From contig JASENG010000002.1 in NCBI GenBank assembly GCA_030027265.1, positions 186,001-250,000 on the forward strand: DNA of 64,000 bases, in the 5' to 3' direction. Positions within the stretch are counted from its first letter, which is position 1. Each line of letters begins with the position of its first letter. Below the pieces are notes generated by a model that was not told the origin of the DNA, did not search any database, and saw nothing but the letters and a program-made list of their open reading frames with translations. This document shows positions 42,413-51,414 of the stretch, in pieces. A program made the translations under genes and the position numbers. This DNA comes from Lysinibacillus fusiformis (lineage in GTDB: Bacteria; Bacillota; Bacilli; Bacillales_A; Planococcaceae).

Positions 42413-43297
42413 TTATTGAAATATCATACCGACACTCGAGTATATAATTACCGTTGCAAATACAGCCATCATATAGATCAGGGAGTAAGCAAACATTTTA
42501 TTTGCCCATTTTTTCTCATCCATTTGGCGATAACCCACAATACTGATCCAAAGCCAGATTCCACCTAAAATAAGTGAGGACAATGTAAGACCCCAGCTTA
42601 ATGGAACAAATAAGAAACTTGTTAGCATCATAATGACTAAATACACATTTGTTTGCAGATACGTTCTTCTCATACTCTTTTTAACAGGCAGCATTGGAAT
42701 ATTTGCGGCTCCATAGTCATCTTTTTTGCGAATCGCAATCGCATAGAAGTGCGGCATTTGCCAGATTACCATGATGATGAATAATGCCCATGCTGCAGGG
42801 TACCATATGTCCGGAGCTACAGTTGCCCATCCGATTAGCGGCGGCATAGCTCCCGAGATACTTCCCACTTCTGTATTCCAAATTGTTCTTCTTTTTGTCC
42901 ACATTGTATATGGAACAACATAGAAAAATACTCCGAGGAAGCCAAGAAATGCAGCGAGCCATGTTGTTAACGAAAGAATAGCCAGCCCTGCAATCAATAG
43001 GATAATACCCACAATCAGTACAGTACGGGCATTTAAAGCTCCAGTTACGGTAGGTCTAGATTTAGTCCGTTGCATAATCGCATCAATATCGCGGTCATAC
43101 AGGTTATTAAAGATACCGGAAGCTCCGATAATGAATGCCGAACCTACAAAGGCAAATATGATATGTGGTATATGGTCAATAAAACTTAAATTGTACGTAT
43201 ATAAAGCGAGCATAAGTGCAGCAATCATGGGAATTAAATTGGATTTAATAATCCCTGTCTTAACCGCCTTAGCCCAGAGATCAAGATAGTTTTTCAT
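42413..43297 (-). CDS. ctaB: Heme O synthase (protoheme IX farnesyltransferase)
   Basis: UbiA-superfamily prenyltransferase, about 294 aa with some nine membrane helices. The allylic-diphosphate/Mg site is in NNLYDRDIDAIMQRTKSRPT near residue 60. Further marks are PYTMWTKRRTIWNTEVGSISGAMPPLIGW (around residues 135-163) and WQMPHFYAIAIRKKDDYGAANIPMLP (185-210). It attaches farnesyl to heme B to make heme O for terminal oxidases. The start at 43297 (MKNYLDLW) has GAGGGG upstream; the longer frame is unlike the family. Neither ctaA nor ctaCDEF is adjacent, so it is a detached or second copy. Confidence 0.93.
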   Translation of the reverse strand: MKNYLDLWAKAVKTGIIKSNLIPMIAALMLALYTYNLSFIDHIPHIIFAFVGSAFIIGASGIFNNLYDRDIDAIMQRTKSRPTVTGALNARTVLIVGIILLIAGLAILSLTTWLAAFLGFLGVFFYVVPYTMWTKRRTIWNTEVGSISGAMPPLIGWATVAPDIWYPAAWALFIIMVIWQMPHFYAIAIRKKDDYGAANIPMLPVKKSMRRTYLQTNVYLVIMMLTSFLFVPLSWGLTLSSLILGGIWLWISIVGYRQMDEKKWANKMFAYSLIYMMAVFATVIIYSSVGMIFQ

Positions 43298-43460
43298 CGT
43301 ATGTCTTTTCCCCTCATTATTAGGCTGCCAATCCGGAAGCACTATACTCTATCATACCATTGAAATATATCTTTCAACAATCACATAGCTTGATTTATTA
43401 TGAAAATTCATTGACGGAAATAATTAAGATTTTTACATTCTTTTAGAACTTCCCAAAATA

Positions 43461-43490
43461 AAAAGGCGTTCCTTATTGGTGCACCTTTTT
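43461..43490 (-). terminator. Terminator overlapping the end of the AbrB-family gene
   Basis: Arms AAAAGGCG (43461-43468) and TGCACCTTTT (43480-43489); the T-run continues on the minus strand. The right arm is within the last codons. Confidence 0.6.
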
Positions 43491-44546
43491 ATTTTCATCT
43501 ACTTCCATCTCATTTTTCTTATCAATATACGAACAAGCCATCTTTAACAATGGCAGAACAAAGAGGAAGACAAAAAGAATCCTGAAAATCTGGAAAACTG
43601 TTACGGCGGAAACATCCGCTCCAATTGCTGTCGCAAGCAAGCTCATTTGATCAAGTCCACCTGCTGCTGTGCTTAAGAAGCTTGTTGGTAATGAATAGTC
43701 TAAGAAATGTACTAAAAAATAGCCTTGTGCAAATGTAAGTACGATTAAAAATAATGCACTGCCAATTCCTAATAGAATGACTTTTTTACCTAGTTTAATC
43801 ATATTGGGTTTTAATAACAATCCGATATATGCGCCCATTAACAACTGAGCGATATGCAATAATTCTCCCGGTACATGAGGTGTTTCCACGGAAAATAGCG
43901 TTAATGCAATAACAAATAATATCGGTGTTAAGAAGAATGGTACAGGTAATTTAATCTTTTTCCCGATCCATACAGTCGAACCGGCTATTAACAATAGAAC
44001 TATTAGCGGAATTAGCTCTGCATCCAGGATACTGGACGTATTCCCGCCCTGCACCACGTGACCTGATAATACAAACGGAATCACCATGACAATACTGACA
44101 ATCCGCACAACATGAAAATAGGTAACTACCGCCAGATCAATATCCTTTTCTTCCTCGGCAAAAACAACAATCTGCCCTAATCCCCCTGGAACTGTACAGG
44201 TTAATGCAGTTTTCAAAGAAACATTACTAATTTTATGTACACCAATTGCCATTAATATACTGACCATGGCTAAAGCCAGATTAAGGACAAACATCATTAA
44301 AACAAGCCAACCCATTCCCGAAAATACATTTAACTGAAAGGTTTGGCCGATCGACACACCGATGACCACAAGCCCTACATTTCGAAATTGAACTGGCCAA
44401 TATAGTTCATATTTAATAAAAAATTGACTAATCAGCACAGAAAATAAAGGACCAAGCATCCATGGCACCGGCAACCCCAGCACATCAAATAACAATGCCC
44501 CAATAATACTGATTAACACTACTAAACTAATTGATTTTATATGCAA
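43473..44546 (-). CDS. AbrB-family membrane protein (ammonia monooxygenase-regulator type)
   Basis: Putative transporter of the AbrB/TIGR03082 family, about 357 aa with ten or more helices in two homologous halves, each opening with a GALLFDVLGLPVPWMLGPL-like unit (first half near residue 20) and LPTSFLSTAAGGLDQMSLLATAIGADVS in the second half (around 285-312). The name refers to an E. coli regulator and not to the DNA-binding AbrB. The TTG at 44546 has GAGGG seven bases upstream and is the likely start. Transport substrate unknown. Confidence 0.82.
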   Translation of the reverse strand: MHIKSISLVVLISIIGALLFDVLGLPVPWMLGPLFSVLISQFFIKYELYWPVQFRNVGLVVIGVSIGQTFQLNVFSGMGWLVLMMFVLNLALAMVSILMAIGVHKISNVSLKTALTCTVPGGLGQIVVFAEEEKDIDLAVVTYFHVVRIVSIVMVIPFVLSGHVVQGGNTSSILDAELIPLIVLLLIAGSTVWIGKKIKLPVPFFLTPILFVIALTLFSVETPHVPGELLHIAQLLMGAYIGLLLKPNMIKLGKKVILLGIGSALFLIVLTFAQGYFLVHFLDYSLPTSFLSTAAGGLDQMSLLATAIGADVSAVTVFQIFRILFVFLFVLPLLKMACSYIDKKNEMEVDENKKVHQ

Positions 44547-44619
44547 TAGGTAACCCTCATTTCTATTTCGTGTTCCTAAATAGATTACCATAAATTAATA
44601 TTTTTTTGAGGAAGGAGTT

Positions 44620-45060
44620 CTAATTTAATTTCTTTGTAAAGCAAATAATCCGGTTAGCTTCCTCGAAACCTAATTTTAAATGGACAGCCAAACTTTCTTC
44701 ATTTTCTAATTCACAGTCGCTTGCAAATTCTGTACAGCCTTTGTTTTGGGCCCATCGCTCACAATGGGTAACCAGAAGTTTAGCATACCCCTTCTTGCGA
44801 TAATTACTTTTTACAAACAATCCTTCCAGATAGCCAACTACATTCGAATCGGTTCCCTCTACATAATCCGTTCGAAGTTGACATTGGGCAAATCCTATTG
44901 CGACACCGTTGTCATATACAATAAAAACGGCCGAACGTTCAGAAGCAATTACATCTTCCATCTCAATCCTGAATTCTTCTATTGTATGAACTGGCCAAAG
45001 TAATAAAGCTAATTCTGCAGCTGAATTTGCATCCCCTAATTTTGCTTGTCGAATCATCAT
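44620..45060 (-). CDS. GNAT acetyltransferase, aminoglycoside 6'-N-acetyltransferase-like
   Basis: GNAT protein of 146 aa that resembles the AAC(6') group. Evidence: IRQAKLGDANSAAELALLLWP at the N-terminus (residues 3-23), YVEGTDSNVVGYLEGLFVKSNYRKKGYAKLLV (acetyl-CoA loop RKKGYA, near residue 90), and the C-terminal block GCTEFASDCELENEESLAVHLKLGFEEANRIICF (105-138), which is the AAC(6') signature. The start at 45060 follows AAAGGAGG. It may acetylate aminoglycosides or an unrelated amine; resistance is not shown by sequence alone. Single gene. Confidence 0.78.
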   Translation of the reverse strand: MMIRQAKLGDANSAAELALLLWPVHTIEEFRIEMEDVIASERSAVFIVYDNGVAIGFAQCQLRTDYVEGTDSNVVGYLEGLFVKSNYRKKGYAKLLVTHCERWAQNKGCTEFASDCELENEESLAVHLKLGFEEANRIICFTKKLN

Positions 45061-45115
45061 CCTACTCCCTCCTTTGGTAATCAATTATCAACCATCTTCC
45101 AGTTTTATGCAATTT

Positions 45116-45147
45116 AAAAACCGATTTCTCCATAGAAACCGGCTTTT
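45116..45147 (-). terminator. Terminator of the VOC protein gene
   Basis: Perfect-to-G-U stem AAAAACCGATTTCT (45116-45129) with 45134-45147, T-run on the minus strand. Confidence 0.8.
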
Positions 45148-45267
45148 AGTAGAAGAGAGATTTCAGTTGTGTTCTGACCTCCTTTAGAATGGTCAAAGTT
45201 TTTCACATTATGCAAATAATTTTGGTCCAAAGGATGCCATCATCTCCAACTTTCTAAAGTACGAGAT

Positions 45268-45633
45268 CTACTTCTGATAATTCAAAAGCCATCCAACTCC
45301 AAATTGATCGACTAAATTGGCATGCAAGGCTCCCCAGAAAGTTTCCTGGAGCTCCACTGTCACGTTTGCCGATACACTTAAATCATTGAAAACTCTAGTT
45401 ATTTCTTCTTCACTTTCACATTCTAGAGTTACACGGACATTATCTCCCTGTTTTGTTTTACCGAAATCATCTGAAAAATGGATAATACTTTCGCCTACAA
45501 CGAGTTCAGCATGTAAACACTTGCCGTCCTCCGTTTGCTGAACATTCCTAATTTCCCCATTTAGAATATTTCGATAATATTCCATAATTTCAATACAGTT
45601 TTCCACAAAGATATATGGATTTGCACTTTTCAA
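45268..45633 (-). CDS. VOC family protein, PhnB-like
   Basis: Vicinal oxygen chelate fold protein, 121 aa. NPYIFVENCIEIMEYYRNIL at the N-terminus (residues 4-23), ELVVGESIIHFSDDFGK near residue 43 and GALHANLVDQFGVGWLL at the end match PhnB-type VOC proteins. These dimers often have lost classic glyoxalase metal ligands, and their roles are mostly unknown. The 306-bp region between this gene and the chemoreceptor gene is very AT-rich and holds no other gene. Confidence 0.8.
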   Translation of the reverse strand: MKSANPYIFVENCIEIMEYYRNILNGEIRNVQQTEDGKCLHAELVVGESIIHFSDDFGKTKQGDNVRVTLECESEEEITRVFNDLSVSANVTVELQETFWGALHANLVDQFGVGWLLNYQK

Positions 45634-45939
45634 ACGAATCCCTCCGAGACACTTTATTACTTCTATTTTACCTTCACTGCATTCTCGCCAAACAATAATA
45701 AGTAAAATAATCCCGATAAATGATAGTACAATAGTTGTTTCAAAATTAAAAGTATAAGTGATTCTTTAAGATTATTTTTTGTAATAAAAAGTAAGTACAT
45801 ATAATAATTACTATTCAGATAAAATATTATTTTTTAAATAATAAAAAAATATTAAATCTAACAAATTTTTAACATACTCTCCAATAAGTTTTTGCTATTA
45901 TAGTGACATTATTATTTTACTATATTAGGAGGGGTATTT

Positions 45940-47934
45940 TTGAAGATTTCAATTAGATGGCGAATACTAGCCATTGTTCTAATAATTATTGTAATAGGCT
46001 TAGGTACACTAGGCACAGTAAGCTCTCTTTTAATCACTTCAAAGACCGAGGATAGCGTAATTGATCAGAGTCAAGTAGTTGTGAATGGACTTTCTGAAAA
46101 CATAACAACGTTTTTATCTACATATGAAAAAGGTATATTAAAATTGGCCGCATCCCCAGATGTGCAGAATTTCCATACCAATTCTCTTGCATACAATGAC
46201 CCAGCCGATCAACTATACCGGGCAGATTTAGCAGACTATTTATCTATTTATGACGCTGCTTCTGGTATTTACTTTACAGATGGAAATTACACGATTATTG
46301 AGCCTCATTTTGAAGGAATTAGTGAATTAGATATAAAATCTCGCCCTTGGTACTCAAATGCCATACAAAATCCCGACCAATTTGTTTGGTCCTCCCCTTA
46401 CCTAGACAGTGTTACGGGTGAATATGCGATAACAGGATCTGTTGCTGTTAAAGATGGAAACAAAGTGATCGGTGTTTTAGGTGTAGATATCTTATTAGCC
46501 CAGCTTACAGACATGCTTTCATCTACTGAATTAGGATATGAAGGCTATCCGATTGTTTTGGACAGTGAAGGTGTAGCCATTGTTCACCCATCCAAAATCG
46601 GAGAAGACCTCAGTTCAGAAAAATATATTGAAACAATCAAAGCCGACACTGAAACAATTAATCACCTAGAAACTGCTATTAACAACGAAAAGTCTGTCAT
46701 CGTTTATAATAAAGTACCTGATTTAAACTGGACGGTTGCAGCAGTTTATAAACTTGATAATTTACATGGTTTAGCCAATAGTATAGAAAAAGTAATTCTT
46801 ATAATAGCTGTTGCGATTATTGCGGTAACATTTATTGTTTTATACTTATTTATCACTCACGTTTTAAAACCTATTAATAAACTCGGTACTTTAATGGGAG
46901 AAGTTTCTCAAGGTGATTTATCTGTCAATATCGAAGTGAAATCACGGGATGAGATTGGAAAACTAGCCGAGCATTTTAATTCCATGGTGGAAAACATGAA
47001 AAAAATAATATCGGTTGTTCAAGAGTCTTCCAATAATGTAGAAGAACGTTCCCATCATTTGAGTGCCCTTGCAGAAGAAACAAGTGCTTCTAGTGTTGAA
47101 GTTTCCAACGCTGTAAATGATATTGCCATTGGTGCCACTACTTCTTCAGAAAATGCAGATATGGTCACAGAAGCGACTGGTCAACTTGGCAATAAAATCA
47201 ATGATATGAAAATCCAAACGAATTCTTTACATGACATTACCACGCAAGCGGATCAGTTAAATGTCATGGGGCAAGACAAGATGAAAAATTTACTAGGTTC
47301 CTTTGACCATTCAAAACATGAATTAACGAATATGGCACTAGCGATCAATGGTTTAGAAAGTAAAGTTGGCGCTATTGAAACAGTCATGAATACAATCTCG
47401 GAAATTTCCTCCCAAACGAATTTACTTGCACTTAACGCAAGCATTGAAGCCGCTCGTGCAGGTGAACACGGAAAAGGCTTTGCCATTGTAGCAGAAGAGG
47501 TAAGAAAACTTGCCGAGCAATCCGCAAAGGCAACAGAACGAGTGAAAACAACGATTCTTGAGTTACAATCAGAATCACAACAAGTGGCAAATCAGATGAC
47601 TGAAATGCAAAAAACATTCCACAATCAAGGTGTTGTCGTTGAAGATACTAGTTCTCTTTTCAAAAATCTCTCAAATCTTATTGAGAACATGGAAGGTACA
47701 TTTACAAATGTAATTGCCCAAATTGAAGGAATTGTAACTTATAAGGATCAAGTAGTTCAAACGATTGAAGAAATGTCCATGACAGCGCAATCTACTGCTG
47801 CTGCCTGTGAAGAAGTAAGTGCTTCAAGCGATGAACAGCTAACAGCAATCCAGTCTGTTGCAGAAGCCTCTGAGCAGCTAAACAACTTAAGTACAGAACT
47901 AGCAACTGCAATTAGTAAATTTAAACTACGATAA
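45940..47934 (+). CDS. Methyl-accepting chemotaxis protein with dCache sensor
   Basis: Transmembrane chemoreceptor, 664 aa. Helix 1 at residues 8-32, extracellular double-Cache domain at about 35-275 ([23 protein letters not shown] near 130, [12 protein letters not shown] near 180), helix 2 at about 280-305, HAMP domain at 308-360, then the coiled signalling domain with the conserved hairpin tip ([39 protein letters not shown], residues 490-530). It couples ligand binding to CheA/CheW. The start is TTG at 45940 with AGGAGGGG. dCache receptors often sense amino acids or organic acids; no che gene nearby. Confidence 0.94.
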   Translation: MKISIRWRILAIVLIIIVIGLGTLGTVSSLLITSKTEDSVIDQSQVVVNGLSENITTFLSTYEKGILKLAASPDVQNFHTNSLAYNDPADQLYRADLADYLSIYDAASGIYFTDGNYTIIEPHFEGISELDIKSRPWYSNAIQNPDQFVWSSPYLDSVTGEYAITGSVAVKDGNKVIGVLGVDILLAQLTDMLSSTELGYEGYPIVLDSEGVAIVHPSKIGEDLSSEKYIETIKADTETINHLETAINNEKSVIVYNKVPDLNWTVAAVYKLDNLHGLANSIEKVILIIAVAIIAVTFIVLYLFITHVLKPINKLGTLMGEVSQGDLSVNIEVKSRDEIGKLAEHFNSMVENMKKIISVVQESSNNVEERSHHLSALAEETSASSVEVSNAVNDIAIGATTSSENADMVTEATGQLGNKINDMKIQTNSLHDITTQADQLNVMGQDKMKNLLGSFDHSKHELTNMALAINGLESKVGAIETVMNTISEISSQTNLLALNASIEAARAGEHGKGFAIVAEEVRKLAEQSAKATERVKTTILELQSESQQVANQMTEMQKTFHNQGVVVEDTSSLFKNLSNLIENMEGTFTNVIAQIEGIVTYKDQVVQTIEEMSMTAQSTAAACEEVSASSDEQLTAIQSVAEASEQLNNLSTELATAISKFKLR

Positions 47935-47949
47935 TCGCTAAATAAGTCC

Positions 47950-47992
47950 GTCCCATAGGTCTTTTAAGACCCTTTTGGGACACTTTTTATAT
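47950..47992 (+). terminator. Terminator of the chemoreceptor gene
   Basis: GTCCCATAGGTCTT pairs with AAGACC and GGGAC in 47967-47982, then a T-run. Confidence 0.75.
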
Positions 47993-47995
47993 TGT

Positions 47996-48481
47996 TTACG
48001 CTTCCTTTTTTTTCACCATGGTGATAAATTTCGCTCTTTCTGTTTGAAATTCATTTTCTTTTTTAAATCCCAGTTTTTCGTATAAATGAATTGCTCTTTG
48101 ATTAAATGTCGCAACCGTTAAACGAATGGCCATATTTTCATATTGCTCTTCAATTCGATAGATAATGTACGAACAAAACTGTGCTCCTCTCTTCTGCCCG
48201 ACAAAAATCGGATTCATGCCAAGACCCATATCCACTAAATCTTCTTTGTACGCACCAATTGAGTGTCCAGCAGGAACTTGCGCTGATTTTCCAGTGCAAA
48301 AAAAGCCGAATAATTCATTTTCCGTAGTAACCAAAGCATAGTATGAATCATCAAGTAATTCTTCAAGAGCTTCTTTCTCGTATTCACTATCACTATTATA
48401 AAAATCATATGGCGGTGCATATTTCCAGTTCAATATTTGAATGGCCAATTGTTTATTCATATTGTGAATCGTTAGTTCCAT
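47996..48481 (-). CDS. GNAT family N-acetyltransferase
   Basis: 161-aa GNAT domain protein. Marks: DSYYALVTTENELFGFFCTG near residue 50, the acetyl-CoA loop region VGQKRGAQFCSYII (weak RxxG; Lys-Arg-Gly) near 98, and RLTVATFNQRAIHLYEKLGFKKE near 117-140, which is the typical C-terminal alpha/beta hairpin. The acceptor is unknown. AGGTGATAT precedes the ATG. Convergent with the chemoreceptor gene. Confidence 0.85.
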   Translation of the reverse strand: MELTIHNMNKQLAIQILNWKYAPPYDFYNSDSEYEKEALEELLDDSYYALVTTENELFGFFCTGKSAQVPAGHSIGAYKEDLVDMGLGMNPIFVGQKRGAQFCSYIIYRIEEQYENMAIRLTVATFNQRAIHLYEKLGFKKENEFQTERAKFITMVKKKEA

Positions 48482-48642
48482 TTTTATATCACCTCACTAT
48501 TGAATTCGATAAGTGCAGTTAATCATCCTTTATCGGTCATAGCTTTCGAATGCTTCAAGGAAAACTTTTTTAAAGGTCTTTTACATTTCTTATAGAATTG
48601 AATTATCTTTACAGACTTTGAATTTAAGGAGGAGGGATTTCG

Positions 48643-49194
48643 ATGATTGCTAGTTTAATTGGAAATAGAGTCACTTTAAGAGAAATGAAAGAAATGGATT
48701 GGAACGATGTACATTCCTATGCTTCTCTCCCTACTGTGTGCAAGTATCAACCATGGGGGCCAAATTCAGAGGAAGATTCGCGAGAGTTTGTTCAGCAAGT
48801 CATTGCAGATAGTAATGAAATTCCTCGTTCACGTTATGTATTTGCCGTCATCGTAGAGGGAAAGCTAATTGGTTCTGGAGAAATCAATATTCAAGATTTT
48901 ATTGATAGAAAAGGTGAAATTGGCTATATTATGCATCCTGCTTTTTGGGGACTTGGTTATGCTACCGAGGTTGCGAGGATATTGATTGAATTCGGGTTTA
49001 CACAGTTGAATTTGCACCGGATTTCGGCTACATGCGATCCTCGAAATATTGGCTCTGTAAAAGTATTAGAAAAAGCTGGAATGATTCGAGAAGGAACGAT
49101 TCGGGATGATTTTCTAATTCATAATGGTTGGCGAGATTCTCATCTTTACGGGATTTTGGAGCATGAATGGTTGGAAAAATTGTCTTCAAGGTAA
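48643..49194 (+). CDS. GNAT acetyltransferase, RimJ/RimL type
   Basis: 183-aa acetyltransferase of the Acetyltransf_3 (RimJ/RimL/YdaF-like) group. The start RVTLREMKEMDWNDVHSYAS, then GEIGYIMHPAFWGLGYATEVARILIEFGF (near residue 90; acetyl-CoA loop WGLGYA) and LHRISATCDPRNIGSVKVLEKAGM (near 125) match the family. The group includes ribosomal protein acetylases and enzymes for small amines or antibiotics; the acceptor is unknown. GGAGGAGGG precedes the ATG, and a strong terminator follows at 49217. Confidence 0.88.
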   Translation: MIASLIGNRVTLREMKEMDWNDVHSYASLPTVCKYQPWGPNSEEDSREFVQQVIADSNEIPRSRYVFAVIVEGKLIGSGEINIQDFIDRKGEIGYIMHPAFWGLGYATEVARILIEFGFTQLNLHRISATCDPRNIGSVKVLEKAGMIREGTIRDDFLIHNGWRDSHLYGILEHEWLEKLSSR

Positions 49195-49216
49195 ATTTTC
49201 AATTTATTTAACCTAT

Positions 49217-49250
49217 AAAAAATCACCTCTATCGCATGAGGTGATTTTTT
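49217..49250. terminator. Bidirectional terminator
   Basis: Perfect 13-bp stem AAAAAATCACCTC (49217-49229) with 49238-49250. It serves the RimJ-like gene and the convergent small gene. Confidence 0.9.
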
Positions 49251-49266
49251 ATTCTGCTTCGGTACG

Positions 49267-49470
49267 TTATAAACCATCACAAGTAAAAGACCAGTTAGAG
49301 ATTAGTCCCTCTTTATGTACAGTGGGATTTCCATTACGGTCATAGCATGCATTGGCTGCATCCATTATTTCTTTATGTGTTAAATACATATCAATCGATA
49401 AACCAATGGCAATCATAATCGCAAAAGAGGAAATAATAATTACTATATGTTTCTTCATGCTAAAGTACAC
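49267..49470 (-). CDS. Small membrane-anchored hypothetical protein
   Basis: 67 aa from a GTG at 49470 with AAGGAG nine bases upstream. One N-terminal helix (IVIIISSFAIMIAIGLSI) is followed by a short outer domain with two Cys (ANACYDRNG and FTCDGL) that could form a disulfide. A second ATG lies four codons in. Not recognised. It is convergent with the acetyltransferase gene and ends in a shared terminator. Confidence 0.6.
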   Translation of the reverse strand: MYFSMKKHIVIIISSFAIMIAIGLSIDMYLTHKEIMDAANACYDRNGNPTVHKEGLISNWSFTCDGL

Positions 49471-49690
49471 TTCATTACACTCCTTGTTAAATCCGCAACA
49501 ATTATAATATATGATTGATTCAAGGAAACTATGACAAGTAATTGTAATTGCATAATTTTCACCTTATATTTAATCATTATGCTTACGTTTTAATTGAGTG
49601 TATGTTTCATTTTTGGGGGAAATTTATAATTTTAGTTTTTCCCAGGAGAGGAAATAACATTTATCTTCGAATCGTTTTAATTATCAAAAG

Positions 49691-49720
49691 GAATGTAAAT
49701 AATGAGTGCATACAATACGA
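49691..49720 (+). promoter_or_regulatory. SigG-like promoter of sspH
   Basis: GAATG (49691-49695) matches GHATR; 18-bp spacer; AATACGA (49714-49720) has five of seven CATACTA bases. It is 22 bp before the ribosome-binding-site-to-ATG region of a spore protein gene. Confidence 0.4.
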
Positions 49721-49742
49721 ATTTACAAAGGAGGATTTCACG

Positions 49743-49922
49743 ATGAATGCCCAAAGAGCCCAAGAAATTTCTGAATCACCAGTTATCGCCAATGTATTGT
49801 ATAACGGAGAAAAAGTGTACATCCAACATGTAGATGAGAATAAAGGGACAGCTAGAATCTATCCCTTAGACGACCCTCAAAAAGAACAGGAAGTACCACT
49901 ATCGAACTTAATGGAGCATTAA
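49743..49922 (+). CDS. sspH: H-type small acid-soluble spore protein SspH
   Basis: 59-aa spore protein. The true start is the ATG at 49743, preceded by AAAGGAGG; the longer open frame upstream is not coding. NAQRAQEISESPVIANVLYN, VYIQHVDE and GTARIYPLDDPQKEQEV match SspH of Bacillus species along the whole length. It is a minor SASP made in the forespore and found in the spore core. A SigG-like promoter and a terminator make it monocistronic. It is good evidence that the organism sporulates. Confidence 0.93.
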   Translation: MNAQRAQEISESPVIANVLYNGEKVYIQHVDENKGTARIYPLDDPQKEQEVPLSNLMEH

Positions 49923-49929
49923 TGAGCTT

Positions 49930-49964
49930 GTGAGAACTTTGGGTTTCCATGTTCTCACTTTTCT
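49930..49964 (+). terminator. Terminator of sspH
   Basis: Perfect stem GTGAGAAC (49930-49937) with 49951-49958, then a T-run. Confidence 0.85.
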
Positions 49965-49992
49965 TTATATCCACAAGCGAGCATAAACAAAA

Positions 49993-50373
49993 TCAGCAAT
50001 TGCAGATCATTACAGTATTCCCATCGGGATCTGAAATATTAAACCAAGCCATTTCATAATGCCACTCAATGTCCCGAACAATTTGATAGCCCTTTTCTTT
50101 TATATACTGATAGGCCTCATCAATATTGGGTGCATAAAAATTAAATACTGGACTCGGACTTGCATGATGCTTAAAATATGGATCAAAAGCGTGATCATCT
50201 AAAGTAAGTGACGTCGTTCCAACAATCGGTACATTATAGATGGGCGATTCGATTTTCTCTAAATCCACTTCTATTCCAAGCAGCTCACAATACCATTTTG
50301 CCGATTCTTTTAAATTGGATACATGAATAAATACACCATTCATTTGATTTTTAACAGGCATCGTCTTATCCAT
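49993..50373 (-). CDS. VOC family protein
   Basis: 126-aa VOC fold protein. GVFIHVSNLKESAKWYCELLG near residue 13, SPVFNFYAPNIDEAYQYIKEKGY near 73 and FNISDPDGNTVMICNC at the C-terminus fit the glyoxalase/bleomycin-resistance superfamily. Second gene of a two-gene operon with the VOC gene upstream (13-bp gap); GATAGGAGG precedes the ATG. Substrate unknown. Confidence 0.85.
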   Translation of the reverse strand: MDKTMPVKNQMNGVFIHVSNLKESAKWYCELLGIEVDLEKIESPIYNVPIVGTTSLTLDDHAFDPYFKHHASPSPVFNFYAPNIDEAYQYIKEKGYQIVRDIEWHYEMAWFNISDPDGNTVMICNC

Positions 50374-50386
50374 TTAAAGCCTCCTA

Positions 50387-50746
50387 TCAAATCATTTGTT
50401 TTTTCTCATAAAGTCCAAAGCCAATTCCAGCAGGATCCACTAAATAAGCTAGGTAAAAATCATCAAATTCCATTTTTTCGCGAACAATGCGCCCACCGAA
50501 TTCTTGTGCTTTTTTGAGCGCTTCATCGATAGAATCCACCTCTAATTGAATTCTCGTTCCAAAGGGAAAATCATTCGGCCCTTTACTTATCCCGCCATCA
50601 ATTCCAAACTTCTCTTCAGATCCAGTTGATACAGCCCAATAATCCCATTTAGGCTCGGCGACTTCCCATCCAAACACTTTCGAGTAAAATGCAGCTGCCT
50701 TTTCCGGCTCTTGACTACTCATTTCAAAACCAATTACTTTAGCCAA
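50387..50746 (-). CDS. VOC family protein
   Basis: 119-aa VOC protein from the TTG at 50746, which has AGGAGGT seven bases upstream; the ATG 11 codons earlier lies before that site. KVIGFEMSSQEPEKAAAFYSKVFGWEV at the start (residues 3-29), GTRIQLEVDSIDEALKKAQEFGG near 63 and YLVDPAGIGFGLYEK at the end are the typical halves. Related to predicted lactoylglutathione-lyase-like enzymes (CFP32 type). First of the two-gene VOC operon. Role unknown. Confidence 0.85.
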   Translation of the reverse strand: MAKVIGFEMSSQEPEKAAAFYSKVFGWEVAEPKWDYWAVSTGSEEKFGIDGGISKGPNDFPFGTRIQLEVDSIDEALKKAQEFGGRIVREKMEFDDFYLAYLVDPAGIGFGLYEKKQMI

Positions 50747-50909
50747 TCCGTTGACCTCCTCTTTCAAAATACATTTCACTTCTAGATAAATTTAAAATAA
50801 CCCTTCATAAAAAACGCAAATCAGATGGTATTTTGTGTTTTTTTATGTAAATGTTTTATAAGAATAAAACCTTTCTTAAGGAGCAAATTAGTATCTAGGA
50901 GGTGAATCC

Positions 50910-51116
50910 ATGGGGAATAAAAACAGCAAAGAGACAATGAATGCGAGAACCCATAACCCATTCGAAACCTACGCCCATTTGCATAGAAATACGACTAGTC
51001 ATCAGGATAACCCTGAAGACAATACTGCAGAAATTGCAGAAGAATTCGACTCAAAAGTTAAAAATAAAAACAATGCAACGAATCATGATAAAAACCAACA
51101 ATCTAATAAACGATAA
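50910..51116 (+). CDS. Small hydrophilic spore-type protein
   Basis: 68-aa polar protein rich in Asn, His, Lys and Glu, with no hydrophobic segment. AGGAGGTGAATCC precedes the ATG at 50910. It contains AEIAEEFDSKV, closely similar to QEIAQELDIQV in the next small gene, and the EEF pattern recalls spore protease sites in SASPs. It lies 31 bp before that gene and about 1 kb from sspH. I do not recognise the family; a spore protein is inferred from composition and neighbours. Confidence 0.6.
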   Translation: MGNKNSKETMNARTHNPFETYAHLHRNTTSHQDNPEDNTAEIAEEFDSKVKNKNNATNHDKNQQSNKR

Positions 51117-51147
51117 CTAACCATAAACAATATTGGAGGAATTTAGA

Positions 51148-51303
51148 ATGAGCAGAAAAAATAAAGCACAAAAAAATAACAATGATCAAAATAACCAAAA
51201 AAAGAATAAACAAAACGGCAACAACAACCAAGAAATTGCTCAAGAGTTAGACATTCAAGTAATTAGCAACAACAACAAGCAAAAAAAGAACAAAAATAAT
51301 TAG
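51148..51303 (+). CDS. Small Asn/Lys/Gln-rich spore-type protein
   Basis: 51-aa protein with TTGGAGGA eight bases before the ATG at 51148 and a strong terminator after the stop. About two thirds of the residues are Asn, Lys or Gln, framing one less repetitive block NNQEIAQELDIQVISNNN. The shared EIA-E-E/L-D block with the upstream gene suggests a two-gene family, perhaps minor SASP-like. Not recognised from any named family; function is inference only. Confidence 0.6.
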   Translation: MSRKNKAQKNNNDQNNQKKNKQNGNNNQEIAQELDIQVISNNNKQKKNKNN

Positions 51304-51308
51304 TTCTG

Positions 51309-51360
51309 TTAAATAAATGCACTTAAAGTATTTCGACACTTTTGGTGCATTTATTTTTTG
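51309..51360 (+). terminator. Terminator after the small spore-type genes
   Basis: AAATAAATGCAC (51311-51322) pairs with GTGCATTTATTT (51345-51356), with an inner stem AAAGT/ACTTT, then a T-run. Confidence 0.8.
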
Positions 51361-51414
51361 CCATTCTCCTGAACTCTCTTGAAAATTTCCCAATATCTCT
51401 TTCCATCGTTCGTA

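Noticed and set aside
42102-42568. Open frames of 105 and 62 codons near ctaB
   Set aside because: They run through AT-rich DNA, the DnaA-box cluster and the ctaB terminator, lack ribosome binding sites, and the second is antisense to ctaB.
49452-49480. Six-codon leader peptide (ATGAAGTGT...) overlapping the small membrane gene
   Set aside because: Spacing from AAGGAG is only four bases; the GTG at 49470 uses the same site better.
49548-49742. N-terminal extension of the sspH frame
   Set aside because: The SspH homology begins exactly at the ATG with the strong ribosome binding site at 49743; the upstream residues look non-coding.
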